Of a stretch of 64,000 nucleotides of DNA, positions 35,913-44,032 are shown one piece after another. How positions within the stretch are numbered: the stretch's first letter is position 1; every line of letters starts with the position of its first letter. Below the pieces are notes generated by a model. It ran no database searches and was not told where the DNA came from. It saw nothing but the letters and a program-made list of their open reading frames with translations. The translations under genes and the position numbers were made by a program. The stretch lies in contig NZ_RJJY01000001.1 in NCBI RefSeq assembly GCF_003751085.1, forward strand, positions 248,001-312,000, in the 5' to 3' direction. The DNA is from Micromonospora sp. Llam0 (GTDB lineage: Bacteria; Actinomycetota; Actinomycetes; Mycobacteriales; Micromonosporaceae).

Positions 35913-36710
35913 GTGCCTACCGTTGCTGACGACCTGGTGATCGAGCTCGACTCAGTGGGCGTGACCCGCTCCGGCACGGCCCTGTTGCAGGACATCACCC
36001 TGCGGGTGCAGCCCGACCAGCGGTGGGTGGTGCTCGGCCCGAACGGTGCCGGCAAGACCACCCTGCTCAGCCTCGCCGCCGGCCGGCTGCACCCGACGAC
36101 CGGGACCGTCCGCGTCCTCGACGAGCAGCTGGGGCGCACCGACCTGGCGGAGCTGCGGACCCGGATCGGGTTGACCACCGCCGCGCTCGCCGAACGGATT
36201 CCCGGCACCGAGCGGGTGCTCGACGTGGTGCTGACCGCCGCCTGGTCGGTGGTCGGCCGGTGGCGCGAGCGCTACGACGAGCTCGACGTGGGCCGGGCAC
36301 AGGAACTGCTCGGCCAGTTCGGTGTGGCCGGGCTGGCGCAGCGCGAGTACGGGACCCTCTCCGAAGGTGAACGCAAGCGGGTGCAGATCGCCCGGGCGCT
36401 GATGACCGACCCGGAGCTGCTGCTGCTCGACGAGCCGGCGGCCGGGCTCGACCTCGGTGCCCGTGAGGAGCTGGTCGGCCGGCTCGGGGTCCTCGCCCAG
36501 GACCCGGATTCCCCGGCGTTGATGCTGGTCACCCACCACGTGGAGGAGATCCCGCCGGGCTTCACCCACGCCCTGCTGCTGCGCGGCGGCACCGTCGTCG
36601 CGGCCGGCGAGCTGGCCGCGACGGTCACCGGCGAGCACCTGTCGGAGACGTTCGGCGTGCCGTTGGTCGTCGAGCGGACGGGCCAGCGGTACACCGCCCG
36701 GGCCGCCTGA
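35913..36710 (+). CDS. ABC transporter-type ATPase (stand-alone)
   Basis: 265 residues from the GTG at 35913. Walker A GPNGAGKTT, signature LSEGERKRVQIARA, Walker B LLLLDEPAAGLD, and a switch His in THHVEE. Soluble; no permease gene is adjacent. Similar ATPases are widespread singletons in actinobacteria; the substrate is unknown. 12 bp separate it from the ribokinase gene, so they probably share a transcript. Confidence 0.88.
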   Translation: MPTVADDLVIELDSVGVTRSGTALLQDITLRVQPDQRWVVLGPNGAGKTTLLSLAAGRLHPTTGTVRVLDEQLGRTDLAELRTRIGLTTAALAERIPGTERVLDVVLTAAWSVVGRWRERYDELDVGRAQELLGQFGVAGLAQREYGTLSEGERKRVQIARALMTDPELLLLDEPAAGLDLGAREELVGRLGVLAQDPDSPALMLVTHHVEEIPPGFTHALLLRGGTVVAAGELAATVTGEHLSETFGVPLVVERTGQRYTARAA

Positions 36711-36722
36711 GCGGAGGACGTC

Positions 36723-37613
36723 GTGACAGCGCCGCGGATCGCGGTGGTGGGCAGCGCGAACATGGACCTGGTCGCGACCGCGCCGAGACTGCCGTCGCCG
36801 GGGGAGACCCTGCTCGGCACCGACTTCGTCACGGTGCCCGGCGGCAAGGGCGCCAACCAGGCGATCGCGGCGGCCCGCGCCGGTGGCGCCTGCGTGTTTC
36901 TCGGCGCGGTCGGCTCGGACGCCTTCGGCGTCACCCTGACCGGCCGGATCGCCCGGTCCGGGGTGGACACGAGCCAGCTGCGGGTGGTGTACGGGTCGTC
37001 CGGCGTCGCGGTCGTGATGGTCAACGCGGCCGGTGAGAACGCGATCGTCGTCACCCCGGGTGCCAACGCGGCGTTCCGTGGGCTCACCGAGCCGGAGCTG
37101 GCGGCGGTCCGGGACGCCGACGTGCTGGTGGCGCAGTTGGAGATTCCGCTGGAGACGGTGCTGGCCGCCGCGGCGGCGGCCCGCGAGGCGGGCACCCGGG
37201 TGATCCTCAACGCCGCCCCGGCCCGTGAACTGCCGGCCGAGCTGCTCGACGCGGTGGATCTGCTGGTGGTCAACGAGGCCGAGGCGCGGGCGATCGTCGG
37301 CGCCGGGCGGGAGGACCCGGCGGCGCTGTTGACGGTGGTCCGTCGGGCGGTGCTCACCCTTGGCACCGAAGGCGCCTGGTTCGCCGACCGCGACGATACG
37401 GTGCACCACGTGCCGGCCTTCCCGGTCGAGACGGTGGACTCCACCGCCGCCGGTGACGCGTTCACCGGCGCGCTCGCGGTCGCCTGGGGCGAGGGACGGG
37501 AGCTGGTGTCCGCGGTCCGGTGGGCGTCGGCGGCCGGTGCGGCCTGCGTACGCCGGTTGGGGGCCTCGGTGTCGTTGCCGCAGCGGGCCGAGATCGACGC
37601 CCTGGCCGGCTGA
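36723..37613 (+). CDS. rbsK: Ribokinase-like PfkB-family sugar kinase
   Basis: 296 residues from a GTG start with GGAGGA upstream. The N-terminal PGGKGANQA (residues 39-47) and C-terminal STAAGDAFTGA with catalytic Asp245 are diagnostic of ribokinases. It phosphorylates ribose or a related sugar at O-5 (inferred from family). It follows an ABC ATPase, but no ribose permease is present. Confidence 0.85.
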   Translation: MTAPRIAVVGSANMDLVATAPRLPSPGETLLGTDFVTVPGGKGANQAIAAARAGGACVFLGAVGSDAFGVTLTGRIARSGVDTSQLRVVYGSSGVAVVMVNAAGENAIVVTPGANAAFRGLTEPELAAVRDADVLVAQLEIPLETVLAAAAAAREAGTRVILNAAPARELPAELLDAVDLLVVNEAEARAIVGAGREDPAALLTVVRRAVLTLGTEGAWFADRDDTVHHVPAFPVETVDSTAAGDAFTGALAVAWGEGRELVSAVRWASAAGAACVRRLGASVSLPQRAEIDALAG

Positions 37614-37724
37614 CCGCCCGGATGAACTGGCCGACCGCCTGCCTGGCCGGTCGACCGGCTGACGGCTGACCGCTGATCGCGGAACCGCCGGTGCCGGGTG
37701 GCGCGGATGCGGGATCATCGAGAC

Positions 37725-38132
37725 ATGCGAGTCATTCTCAACCTGCTCTGGCTCATCTTCGGCGGCGGTATCGTGCTCGGTTTCGGGTACGCGGTGGCGG
37801 CCCTCATCTGCTTCGTGCTGATCGTCACGATCCCGTTCGGGGTGGCGTCGCTGCGGTTGGCCTACTACTCCCTCTGGCCGTTCGGCCGGACGCTGGTCGC
37901 GAAGCCGGGGGCGGGGATCGGCTCCGGGCTGGCGAACATCCTCTGGGTGGTGCTGGCCGGCTGGTGGCTGGCGCTCACCCACATCGTCACCGGCGTCACG
38001 CTCTGTCTGACGATCATCGGCATCCCGTTCGGCATCGCCAACTTCAAGTTGGTGCCGGCGGCGTTCTGGCCGCTGGGCCGGGAGGTCGTCGACGTCGAGG
38101 ATCTGCGTCGACCAGGGCTGGTCCACGCCTGA
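37725..38132 (+). CDS. YccF-domain membrane protein
   Basis: 135 residues from the ATG at 37725. Two copies of the YccF motif: LLWLIFGGGIVLGFGYAVAA ... TIPFGVASLRLAYYSLWPFG, and NILWVVLAGWWLALTHIV ... IGIPFGIANFKLVPAAFWPLG. It has four hydrophobic segments and an unknown function. Monocistronic to all appearances. Confidence 0.9.
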   Translation: MRVILNLLWLIFGGGIVLGFGYAVAALICFVLIVTIPFGVASLRLAYYSLWPFGRTLVAKPGAGIGSGLANILWVVLAGWWLALTHIVTGVTLCLTIIGIPFGIANFKLVPAAFWPLGREVVDVEDLRRPGLVHA

Positions 38133-38202
38133 CCCGGCCGGCCAGCGAGTCCCTGCCCGGTGCCGGCCGAGTGCTCGGCACCGGGCAGGGCACCCGCACT
38201 GA

Positions 38203-38634
38203 TCAGTCGGCTTCGCCGGCCGGACTGCTGCGTCCGGTGAGTCGGTCGTAGCGCTGCCGGGCGGCCTGCGCGGTGCCCAGGCCGAGCCCGAAGGCGATCG
38301 CCTGCCAGGTGAGTCCCCGGCTTCGGGCGGCCTCCAACAGGCCCAGTTCGACGGCGTCGAGGTCGGCGCGGACCGGCGCGACCAGGGTCAGCGCGGCGAT
38401 CAGGTCGCTGCGGTCCAGATCCGGTTCGTCCGGGTCGGCCTTGGCGCCGCCACTGGCCAGGCTGAGTGCCAGCCGTACCGCCTCGTACGGGTCGACCATC
38501 TGCGGGTGCAGGTGGCGGTGCCGCCGCGCGGTGGTGTCGGCGTGTCGTCCGGCGATCCTGAGCAGGGCCGCGTGCCGGCGGTGCGCCCGCGACTGTGCCG
38601 CGTCGGGCGGGGTGAACAGGTCTTCGGTGGTCAC
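38203..38634 (-). CDS. Putative DNA-binding protein with C-terminal helix-turn-helix
   Basis: 143 residues, His/Arg-rich in the N-terminal half. The C-terminus (LLEAARSRGLTWQAIAFGLGLGTAQAARQRYDRL, about 99-132) looks like a sigma-region-4-like helix-turn-helix. Acidic helices lie between. The ATG at 38634 lies 33 bp from tandem 14-bp repeats (38667-38694) that could be its operator. Function unknown. Confidence 0.65.
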   Translation of the reverse strand: MTTEDLFTPPDAAQSRAHRRHAALLRIAGRHADTTARRHRHLHPQMVDPYEAVRLALSLASGGAKADPDEPDLDRSDLIAALTLVAPVRADLDAVELGLLEAARSRGLTWQAIAFGLGLGTAQAARQRYDRLTGRSSPAGEAD

Positions 38635-38666
38635 AGTGTCGACTCAATCACGCCAACGCACCGATG

Positions 38667-38694
38667 TCAACTGAACGTTTTCAACAGAACGTTT
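38667..38694. promoter_or_regulatory. Tandem 14-bp direct repeats, candidate operator
   Basis: TCAACTGAACGTTT (38667-38680) is followed directly by TCAACAGAACGTTT (38681-38694). They are upstream of the helix-turn-helix gene and 20 bp past the end of the methionine aminopeptidase gene. The AACGTT core is palindromic. Confidence 0.6.
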
Positions 38695-38713
38695 AGAAAC
38701 CGTGTTGCTCCGG

Positions 38714-39487
38714 TCAGGGGGTCGGGCGACCGGTCAGGACCCGGGGCCCGGACGGTGTGATGGCGACCGTGTGTTCGGAGTGGGCGGTACGGGAGCCGTC
38801 GGCGGAGCGGATCGTCCAGCCGTCCTCGTCGTACCTGATCTTGTTGGTGGAGTGACAGAACCAGGGTTCGATGGCGATGGTCAGGCCGGGATCGAGCCGC
38901 ATCCCACGGCCGGCGCGGCCGGTGTTGGCGACGTGCGGGTCCTCGTGCATGGTGCGGCCGATGCCGTGACCGCCGAACTCGCCGTTGACGCTGTAGCCGT
39001 ACGAACCGGCGACGTCGCCGATCGCGGCGCAGACGTCGCCGAGCCGGCCGCCGGGCTGGGCGGCGGCGATCGCCGCCGCGAGGGCGACCTCGGTCGCCTC
39101 GATCAGCCGCAGATCGGCCGGATCGGGGGTGCCGACGATGACGGAGACCGCGGAGTCGGCCACCCAGCCGTCGATGCCGACCGCCATGTCGATGCTGAGC
39201 AGGTCACCGTCGCGCAGCACGTAGTCGTGCGGGAGGCCGTGCAGCACCGCGTCGTTGACCGACAGGCACAGCACGTTGCGGAACGGACCGCGGCCGAACG
39301 ACGGGGCGTAGTCCCAGTAGCAGGACTCGGCGCCGCGTTCGGCGATCCGCTGCCGGGCGTGGTGTTCGATGTCCATCAGGTTGACGCCGACCGCGGCGAC
39401 GTCGCTCAGTTCGGCGAGCAGTTCGCCGACGAACTGCCCGGTCACCGCCATCCGGTCGATCTCCTGGGCGGACTTGAGCTCGATCAC
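38714..39487 (-). CDS. map: Methionine aminopeptidase, type I
   Basis: 257 residues. Removes the initiator methionine. The five metal ligands are visible: Asp100, Asp111, His174 (GGHGIGRTMHE), Glu207 (AIEPWF) and Glu238, with catalytic His83 in VLHGLP and His181. Probably a second, non-ribosomal-operon paralogue. Divergent from a small XRE regulator, with a palindrome in the shared promoter. Confidence 0.94.
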   Translation of the reverse strand: MIELKSAQEIDRMAVTGQFVGELLAELSDVAAVGVNLMDIEHHARQRIAERGAESCYWDYAPSFGRGPFRNVLCLSVNDAVLHGLPHDYVLRDGDLLSIDMAVGIDGWVADSAVSVIVGTPDPADLRLIEATEVALAAAIAAAQPGGRLGDVCAAIGDVAGSYGYSVNGEFGGHGIGRTMHEDPHVANTGRAGRGMRLDPGLTIAIEPWFCHSTNKIRYDEDGWTIRSADGSRTAHSEHTVAITPSGPRVLTGRPTP

Positions 39488-39509
39488 GACAGACTCCCTC
39501 TCCCTCTGC

Positions 39510-39523
39510 GGTATTTTTATACC
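39510..39523. promoter_or_regulatory. Palindrome between map and XRE genes
   Basis: GGTAT-TTTT-ATACC (39510-39523), an AT-rich site in GC-rich DNA. It lies 22 bp from the map start and could be the XRE operator controlling both genes. Confidence 0.55.
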
Positions 39524-39564
39524 ACGCCGGATCGAGGGCGCTCCGGGCGGCTATCCTGCTGGGC

Positions 39565-39831
39565 ATGGTTCGCCAACCACTCACCGCCGAACAGATCGCC
39601 GCAGGCCAGCGACTCGGCGCCGCGCTGCGGGTCGCGCGGGCCGGCCGCAGCCTCGTCGAGGTGGCGCTGGCGGCCGGGATCTCCCCCGAGACGCTGCGCA
39701 AGATCGAAGCGGGCCGGCTTCCGGCACCGGCGTTCGGCACCGTGGTCCGGCTCAGCCAGGCCCTCGACGTCCCCCTCGGCGACCTGGCCGACGTCTGGCT
39801 GGCCGAGATGCCCGTCCGCCAGGCGTCCTAG
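39565..39831 (+). CDS. Small XRE-family helix-turn-helix regulator
   Basis: 88 residues consisting almost only of a Cro/C1-type DNA-binding domain (LGAALRVARAGRSLVEVALA, AGISPETLRKIEAGRLPAP, VRLSQALDVPLGDLADVW). No effector domain. Divergent from map with a palindrome between them, suggesting joint control of itself and the aminopeptidase. Confidence 0.88.
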   Translation: MVRQPLTAEQIAAGQRLGAALRVARAGRSLVEVALAAGISPETLRKIEAGRLPAPAFGTVVRLSQALDVPLGDLADVWLAEMPVRQAS

Positions 39832-39845
39832 CGCTGTCCTGGCGC

Positions 39846-40613
39846 TTACTCACCCGACGGCAGGGCCTCGTCCTCACCGAGCCGGTCCGCGCCCCGGCGG
39901 CGCAGCATCCGCAGCCCCGGGATGCCGGCCACCGCCAACTTCAGGTCCCGGGTCACCTCCAGCAGGTCGTGGATGTCCGGCCCGACCCGGTCCAGGGTGG
40001 CCAGGATCGGCAGCACGTCGGCCTTGAGATGCTGAGTCAGCCGGGGCAGCTCGTCGACCAGCCGGACCGCGGCGTCCACCTCGTCCTCGCTCAACTGCTC
40101 GACGAAGTGCCGGGCCATCGGGGCACCCCGGCGCAGCGCCGGCTCGTACTCGCCGATCAGCTCGACCGACCGGTCGGCGATCTCCTCGCTGCGCCCCACC
40201 ACCCGACTGGCCCCCACCGCAACCCGGTCGGCGTCGGTGAGCAGCGTCTGCGCGGCGGCCGCCACCCGGGTCGCGGCCGCCACGGCGTCGGTCGCCGCCG
40301 TGGCGATCGTCTCCACCCGTAGGGTCGCCTCCTCGGCCTCAGCGACCACCCGTTCGCTGCGGTCGAGCAGCACCTCGACCCGGTCGACCACGGTGCCGAC
40401 CCGTTGCACCAGAGCCTCGATCTCATCCAGTACGGCGAACGCGCGCGACGGCACAGCGGCGTACTCGGAGGTGAGCCGGCCCATCCGGGTCGCCACCTCA
40501 CCGGCCTGGCCGGTGGCTCGCCCGGCCGCGCCGGTCACCGCACCGGCGACCTGCCCGACGGTGGATCTGGTCAGTGCGATGAGACTCGCCGGGGACGGCA
40601 GCGGCAGTGGCAT
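39846..40613 (-). CDS. Coiled-coil protein of unknown function
   Basis: 255 residues from the ATG at 40613. After a short N-terminal helix (PSPASLIALTRSTVGQVAGAV), residues 35-160 are Ala/Val-rich heptads with little Pro (VLDEIEALVQRVGTVVDRVE...), like a chemoreceptor-type or apolipoprotein-like coiled coil. The C-terminal part is charged. The frame stays open upstream to 40814 and there encodes EPYRA/EPHLA/EPYRS pentapeptide repeats, so a longer product is possible. No family function is recognised. Confidence 0.65.
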   Translation of the reverse strand: MPLPLPSPASLIALTRSTVGQVAGAVTGAAGRATGQAGEVATRMGRLTSEYAAVPSRAFAVLDEIEALVQRVGTVVDRVEVLLDRSERVVAEAEEATLRVETIATAATDAVAAATRVAAAAQTLLTDADRVAVGASRVVGRSEEIADRSVELIGEYEPALRRGAPMARHFVEQLSEDEVDAAVRLVDELPRLTQHLKADVLPILATLDRVGPDIHDLLEVTRDLKLAVAGIPGLRMLRRRGADRLGEDEALPSGE

Positions 40614-40703
40614 CTCCCTATTGTGCGGCGCGCCGGCCACCACCGCTGGCGCGCCGGTCGGCGGCACCCGGCGCGGGCCGGGGCAGCGCCGGTCGGGCCG
40701 GAG

Positions 40704-40763
40704 CGGCTCGGACCGGTACGGCTCGGCCAGGTGTGGCTCGGCCCGGTATGGCTCGGCCTGGAG
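40704..40763. repeat. Degenerate repeat, 4 x 15 bp
   Basis: Four CGGCTCGG-containing 15-bp units (40704-40718 through 40749-40763). On the minus strand they could encode the pentapeptide repeat EPYRA-EPHLA-EPYRS-EPLRP in frame with the coiled-coil gene. Confidence 0.8.
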
Positions 40764-40785
40764 TGCTTCGGGCCGGGGCAGACGC

Positions 40786-41247
40786 TTACGATGCCAGCGC
40801 GGCCTCGACCGCACGGCGTAGCGCGCGGTGGATGCGGCCCACCCGCAGCGCGTCCCGGTCGGACACCAGCAGCACCGGGGTGCCCCGCACGTCGGCCCAG
40901 AGTTCGAGCAGGTGCGCGCCCCGGTCGTAGGAGTCGTCGAGCAGCCCGAGCAGCAGGTCCGCGATCGGCACGATGACCAGCCCGACCAGGATCGATCCGC
41001 CGATCAGCGCGATGGTGACGGTCGGCGAGGCGTCGATGGTCAACGCGGCGGCCAGCCCGATGATCGCGGTCGCCACCGGGGCCATGAAGGCGACGCCGAC
41101 CATCCCTCGGCTGGCCAGGGCGCTCCACGAACGGGCACCCCGCCGCTGCCAGATCCGGTGCACCTGGGTGAGTGGATGTCGTCGCTGGTCCACCCGGATC
41201 TCGGTGGAGGTGATCCGTACGGATTTGTCATCGTAGTAGGTGATCAT
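40786..41247 (-). CDS. DUF6232-family membrane protein
   Basis: 153 residues. MITYYDDKSVRITSTEIRVDQRRHPL forms the N-terminal beta-rich segment, followed by two hydrophobic helices (about 47-100) and a C-terminal helical tail with LLELWADVRGTPVLLVSDRD. It is a paralogue of the gene at 10061-10597. Function unknown. Divergent from the enoyl-CoA hydratase gene. Confidence 0.78.
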   Translation of the reverse strand: MITYYDDKSVRITSTEIRVDQRRHPLTQVHRIWQRRGARSWSALASRGMVGVAFMAPVATAIIGLAAALTIDASPTVTIALIGGSILVGLVIVPIADLLLGLLDDSYDRGAHLLELWADVRGTPVLLVSDRDALRVGRIHRALRRAVEAALAS

Positions 41248-41341
41248 CCGCCTGCCTCCCTCACGTTGTGGATCACGTTACCCACTCTCCGACGGTCCCC
41301 GTAGGCTGTCCCAGAACGCGACGTCGATGGGGAGGTCCGCC

Positions 41342-42115
41342 GTGCCGGAGTTGGTGCTGGTCGAGGTCGAGCAGGGGGTAGCCACGCTTCGGCTGGCCCG
41401 GCCGCCGATGAACGCGCTGAACGCGGCGGTGCAGGAGGAGCTGCGCGACGCCGCGCGTACCGTCGCCGACGACGACCGGGTCCGGGCGGTCGTGGTCTAC
41501 GGCGGAGAGAAGGTCTTCGCCGCCGGCGCCGACATCAAAGAGATGGCCGACATGTCGTACGTGGACATGGCGGCGCGGGCGGCGCAGTTGTCCAGCGCCT
41601 TCGACGCGGTGGCCCGGATCCCGAAGCCGGTGGTCGCCGCGATCACCGGCTACGCCCTCGGCGGCGGCTGCGAGCTGGCCCTGGCGTGCGACTGGCGGGT
41701 GGTCGCCGAGGACGCCAAACTCGGCCAGCCGGAGATCAAACTGGGGGTCATCCCGGGTGCCGGCGGCACCCAGCGGCTGGCCCGGCTGGTCGGCCCGGCC
41801 CGCGCCAAGGACATCATCCTGTCCGGACGGATGGTCGACGCCGCCGAGGCCGAGCGGATCGGCCTGGCCGACCGCGTCGTCCCGGCCGACCAGGTGTACG
41901 CGGCGGCACTCGACATGGTGCGGCCGTTCGTCACCGGACCGGCCCAAGCCGTCAAGGCGGCCAAGTTGGCCATCGATGGGGGCCTGGAGATGGACCTCGC
42001 CTCCGGCCTGGCCTGGGAGAGTCAACTGTTCGCCAGCCTGTTCGCCACGGACGACCGCACCGAGGGGATGGCGGCGTTCGTCGCCAAGCGCAAGCCCGAC
42101 TTCACCGGTCGCTAG
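41342..42115 (+). CDS. Enoyl-CoA hydratase/isomerase-family protein
   Basis: 257 residues from the GTG at 41342 (GGGGAGG upstream). Crotonase fold with oxyanion-hole residues in AAGADIKEM (60-68) and GYALGGGCELA (103-113). Both catalytic glutamates of true hydratases are present: Glu111 (GGCELA) and Glu131 (GQPEIKLGVIPGAGG). Hydrates trans-2-enoyl-CoA in fatty-acid degradation. No thiolase or dehydrogenase is nearby. Confidence 0.93.
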   Translation: MPELVLVEVEQGVATLRLARPPMNALNAAVQEELRDAARTVADDDRVRAVVVYGGEKVFAAGADIKEMADMSYVDMAARAAQLSSAFDAVARIPKPVVAAITGYALGGGCELALACDWRVVAEDAKLGQPEIKLGVIPGAGGTQRLARLVGPARAKDIILSGRMVDAAEAERIGLADRVVPADQVYAAALDMVRPFVTGPAQAVKAAKLAIDGGLEMDLASGLAWESQLFASLFATDDRTEGMAAFVAKRKPDFTGR

Positions 42116-42270
42116 CCGGTACCGGCCCTCGACCGGCCGAAGCGCCGGACCCTCAACCGGCGCGGTGCCGGCGGTGCCGGTCGCACGTGGATGCCGAACG
42201 AAGTGACCGGGCGGTAACCTGCTCGGGGGCGCGCCGGCCGGGCGGGCCCGGGCGACGGGAGGCAGCGACG

Positions 42271-43893
42271 ATGGCGGAACGGATCGAGGGACACGGCGGG
42301 ACGTTGGCGCTGGCCGCCGCGCAGGCGTACGGCGTACGCGAGCTGTTCACCCTTTCCGGCGGCCACATCTTCCCGATCTACGACGCCGCGCACGCCGCCG
42401 ACTTTCCGATCTACGACGTACGGCACGAGCAGACCGCCGTCTTCGCCGCCGAGGCGGTAGCGAAACTGCAGCGTCGCCCCGGGCTGGCCGCACTCACCGC
42501 CGGCCCCGGAGTCACCAACGGCATTTCCGGTCTGACCAGCGCCTTCTTCAACGCCGCGCCGGTGCTGGTGCTCGGCGGCCGGGCACCGGCGTTCCGCTGG
42601 GGGTCGGGCAGCCTGCAGGAGATCGACCATGTACCGCTGGTCGCCCCGGTCACCAAGCACGCCGCCACGGTCGCCGCGACCGACGACGTACCGGCCGCGG
42701 TCGGTGCCGCGCTGTCCGCCGCGCTCACCCCGCACCGCGGCCCGGCCTTCCTCGACCTGCCGCTGGAGGTCATCTTCTCGACCGCCGAGGTGACCGCGCC
42801 GACCGCCGGCGCGGTGCCGGTGGTCGAGCCCGACCCGGACGAGGTCGCCCGCGCGGCCCGGCTGATCGCCGCCGCCGACCGTCCGGTGATCGTCGCCGGC
42901 TCCGACGTGTACGCCGGAGACGCCGTCGCGGCGTTGCGGGAGGCCGCCGAGGCGCTGCAGGTGCCGGTCTTCACCAACGGCATGGGGCGTGGGTCGCTGC
43001 CGCCGGGCCACCCGTTGGCCTTCGCGAAGGCGCGGCGGGTCGCGTTCGGCCGGGCCGACGTGGTGGTGGTGGTCGGCACCCCGCTGGACTTCCGGATCAG
43101 CTTCGGTGACTTCGGCACCGCCCAGGTGGTGCACGTCGTCGACGCGCCGAGTCAGCGGGCGACCCACGTACAGCCGGCCGTTTCGCCCGCCGGTGACCTG
43201 CGGCTGATCCTGTCCGCGTTCGCCGACCACTCCGGCGACCGGGCCGACCACACCGGTTGGCTGGCCGACCTGCGCGCGGCCGAGGAGCAGGCCAGGGCGC
43301 GGGACGCGGCCGAGCTCGCCGCCGACTCCGACCCGATCCGCCCGTCGCGGATCTACGGCGAGCTGCGGGCGGTGCTCGACCCGGACGCCGTGACCATCGG
43401 CGACGGCGGTGACTTCGTCTCGTACGCCGGCCGTTACCTGGAGCCGTCGGTGCCCGGTAGTTGGCTCGACCCTGGCCCGTACGGCTGCCTCGGCACCGGG
43501 ATGGGTTACGCGATGGGTGCCCGGCTCACCTACCCGGACCGGCAAATCTGCGTGCTGATGGGCGACGGCGCGGCCGGCTTCTCGCTGATGGACGTCGAGT
43601 CGCTGGCCCGGCAGAAGCTGCCGGTGGTGATCGTGGTCGGCAACAACGGCATCTGGGGGTTGGAGAAACACCCGATGCGCGCCATGTACGGCTACGACGT
43701 CGCCGCCGACCTGCAGCCGGGGCTGCGCTACGACGAGATCGTCGGGGCGCTGGGCGGCGCGGGGGAGACGGTCACCAAGGCCGGCGACATCGGTCCGGCA
43801 CTGCGCCGGGCCTTCGACGCCGGGGCGCCGTACCTGGTCAATGTGTTGACGGACCCGGACGACGCCTATCCGCGCTCGTCGAACCTGGCCTGA
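42271..43893 (+). CDS. Thiamine diphosphate-dependent enzyme, acetolactate synthase-like
   Basis: 540 residues. Catalytic Glu near residue 53 (RHEQTAVFAAEA), the middle NAD/FAD-like domain (GSDVYAGDAVAALREAAEAL), and the ThDP-Mg motif GDGAAGFSLMDVESL ... VVGNN at about 430-458. It matches the stand-alone ilvG-like or oxalyl-CoA-decarboxylase-like group. No small regulatory subunit follows, so a decarboxylase role is equally possible. Confidence 0.85.
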   Translation: MAERIEGHGGTLALAAAQAYGVRELFTLSGGHIFPIYDAAHAADFPIYDVRHEQTAVFAAEAVAKLQRRPGLAALTAGPGVTNGISGLTSAFFNAAPVLVLGGRAPAFRWGSGSLQEIDHVPLVAPVTKHAATVAATDDVPAAVGAALSAALTPHRGPAFLDLPLEVIFSTAEVTAPTAGAVPVVEPDPDEVARAARLIAAADRPVIVAGSDVYAGDAVAALREAAEALQVPVFTNGMGRGSLPPGHPLAFAKARRVAFGRADVVVVVGTPLDFRISFGDFGTAQVVHVVDAPSQRATHVQPAVSPAGDLRLILSAFADHSGDRADHTGWLADLRAAEEQARARDAAELAADSDPIRPSRIYGELRAVLDPDAVTIGDGGDFVSYAGRYLEPSVPGSWLDPGPYGCLGTGMGYAMGARLTYPDRQICVLMGDGAAGFSLMDVESLARQKLPVVIVVGNNGIWGLEKHPMRAMYGYDVAADLQPGLRYDEIVGALGGAGETVTKAGDIGPALRRAFDAGAPYLVNVLTDPDDAYPRSSNLA

Positions 43894-43986
43894 CCGCTTG
43901 TCGAACTCCGGTCTGAGCGCTGGTCGAACCTGGCTCTGACGGATCGCCGACCCGATCTGGTCGGCAAATGCTTGGCGGAATGTCGG

Positions 43987-44026
43987 TCCTGTCGTTCATT
44001 GTGGGGTCTGCAGACAAACGACAGGA
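43987..44026 (+). promoter_or_regulatory. Inverted repeat that can hide the ribosome site of the DrrA-like gene
   Basis: TCCTGTCGTT (43987-43996) and AACGACAGGA (44017-44026) flank a 20-nt loop. The right arm contains most of the AGGAG ribosome site, 6 nt from the ATG. It could be an RNA hairpin limiting translation, or a TetR-type operator. Confidence 0.55.
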
Positions 44027-44032
44027 GCGAGG

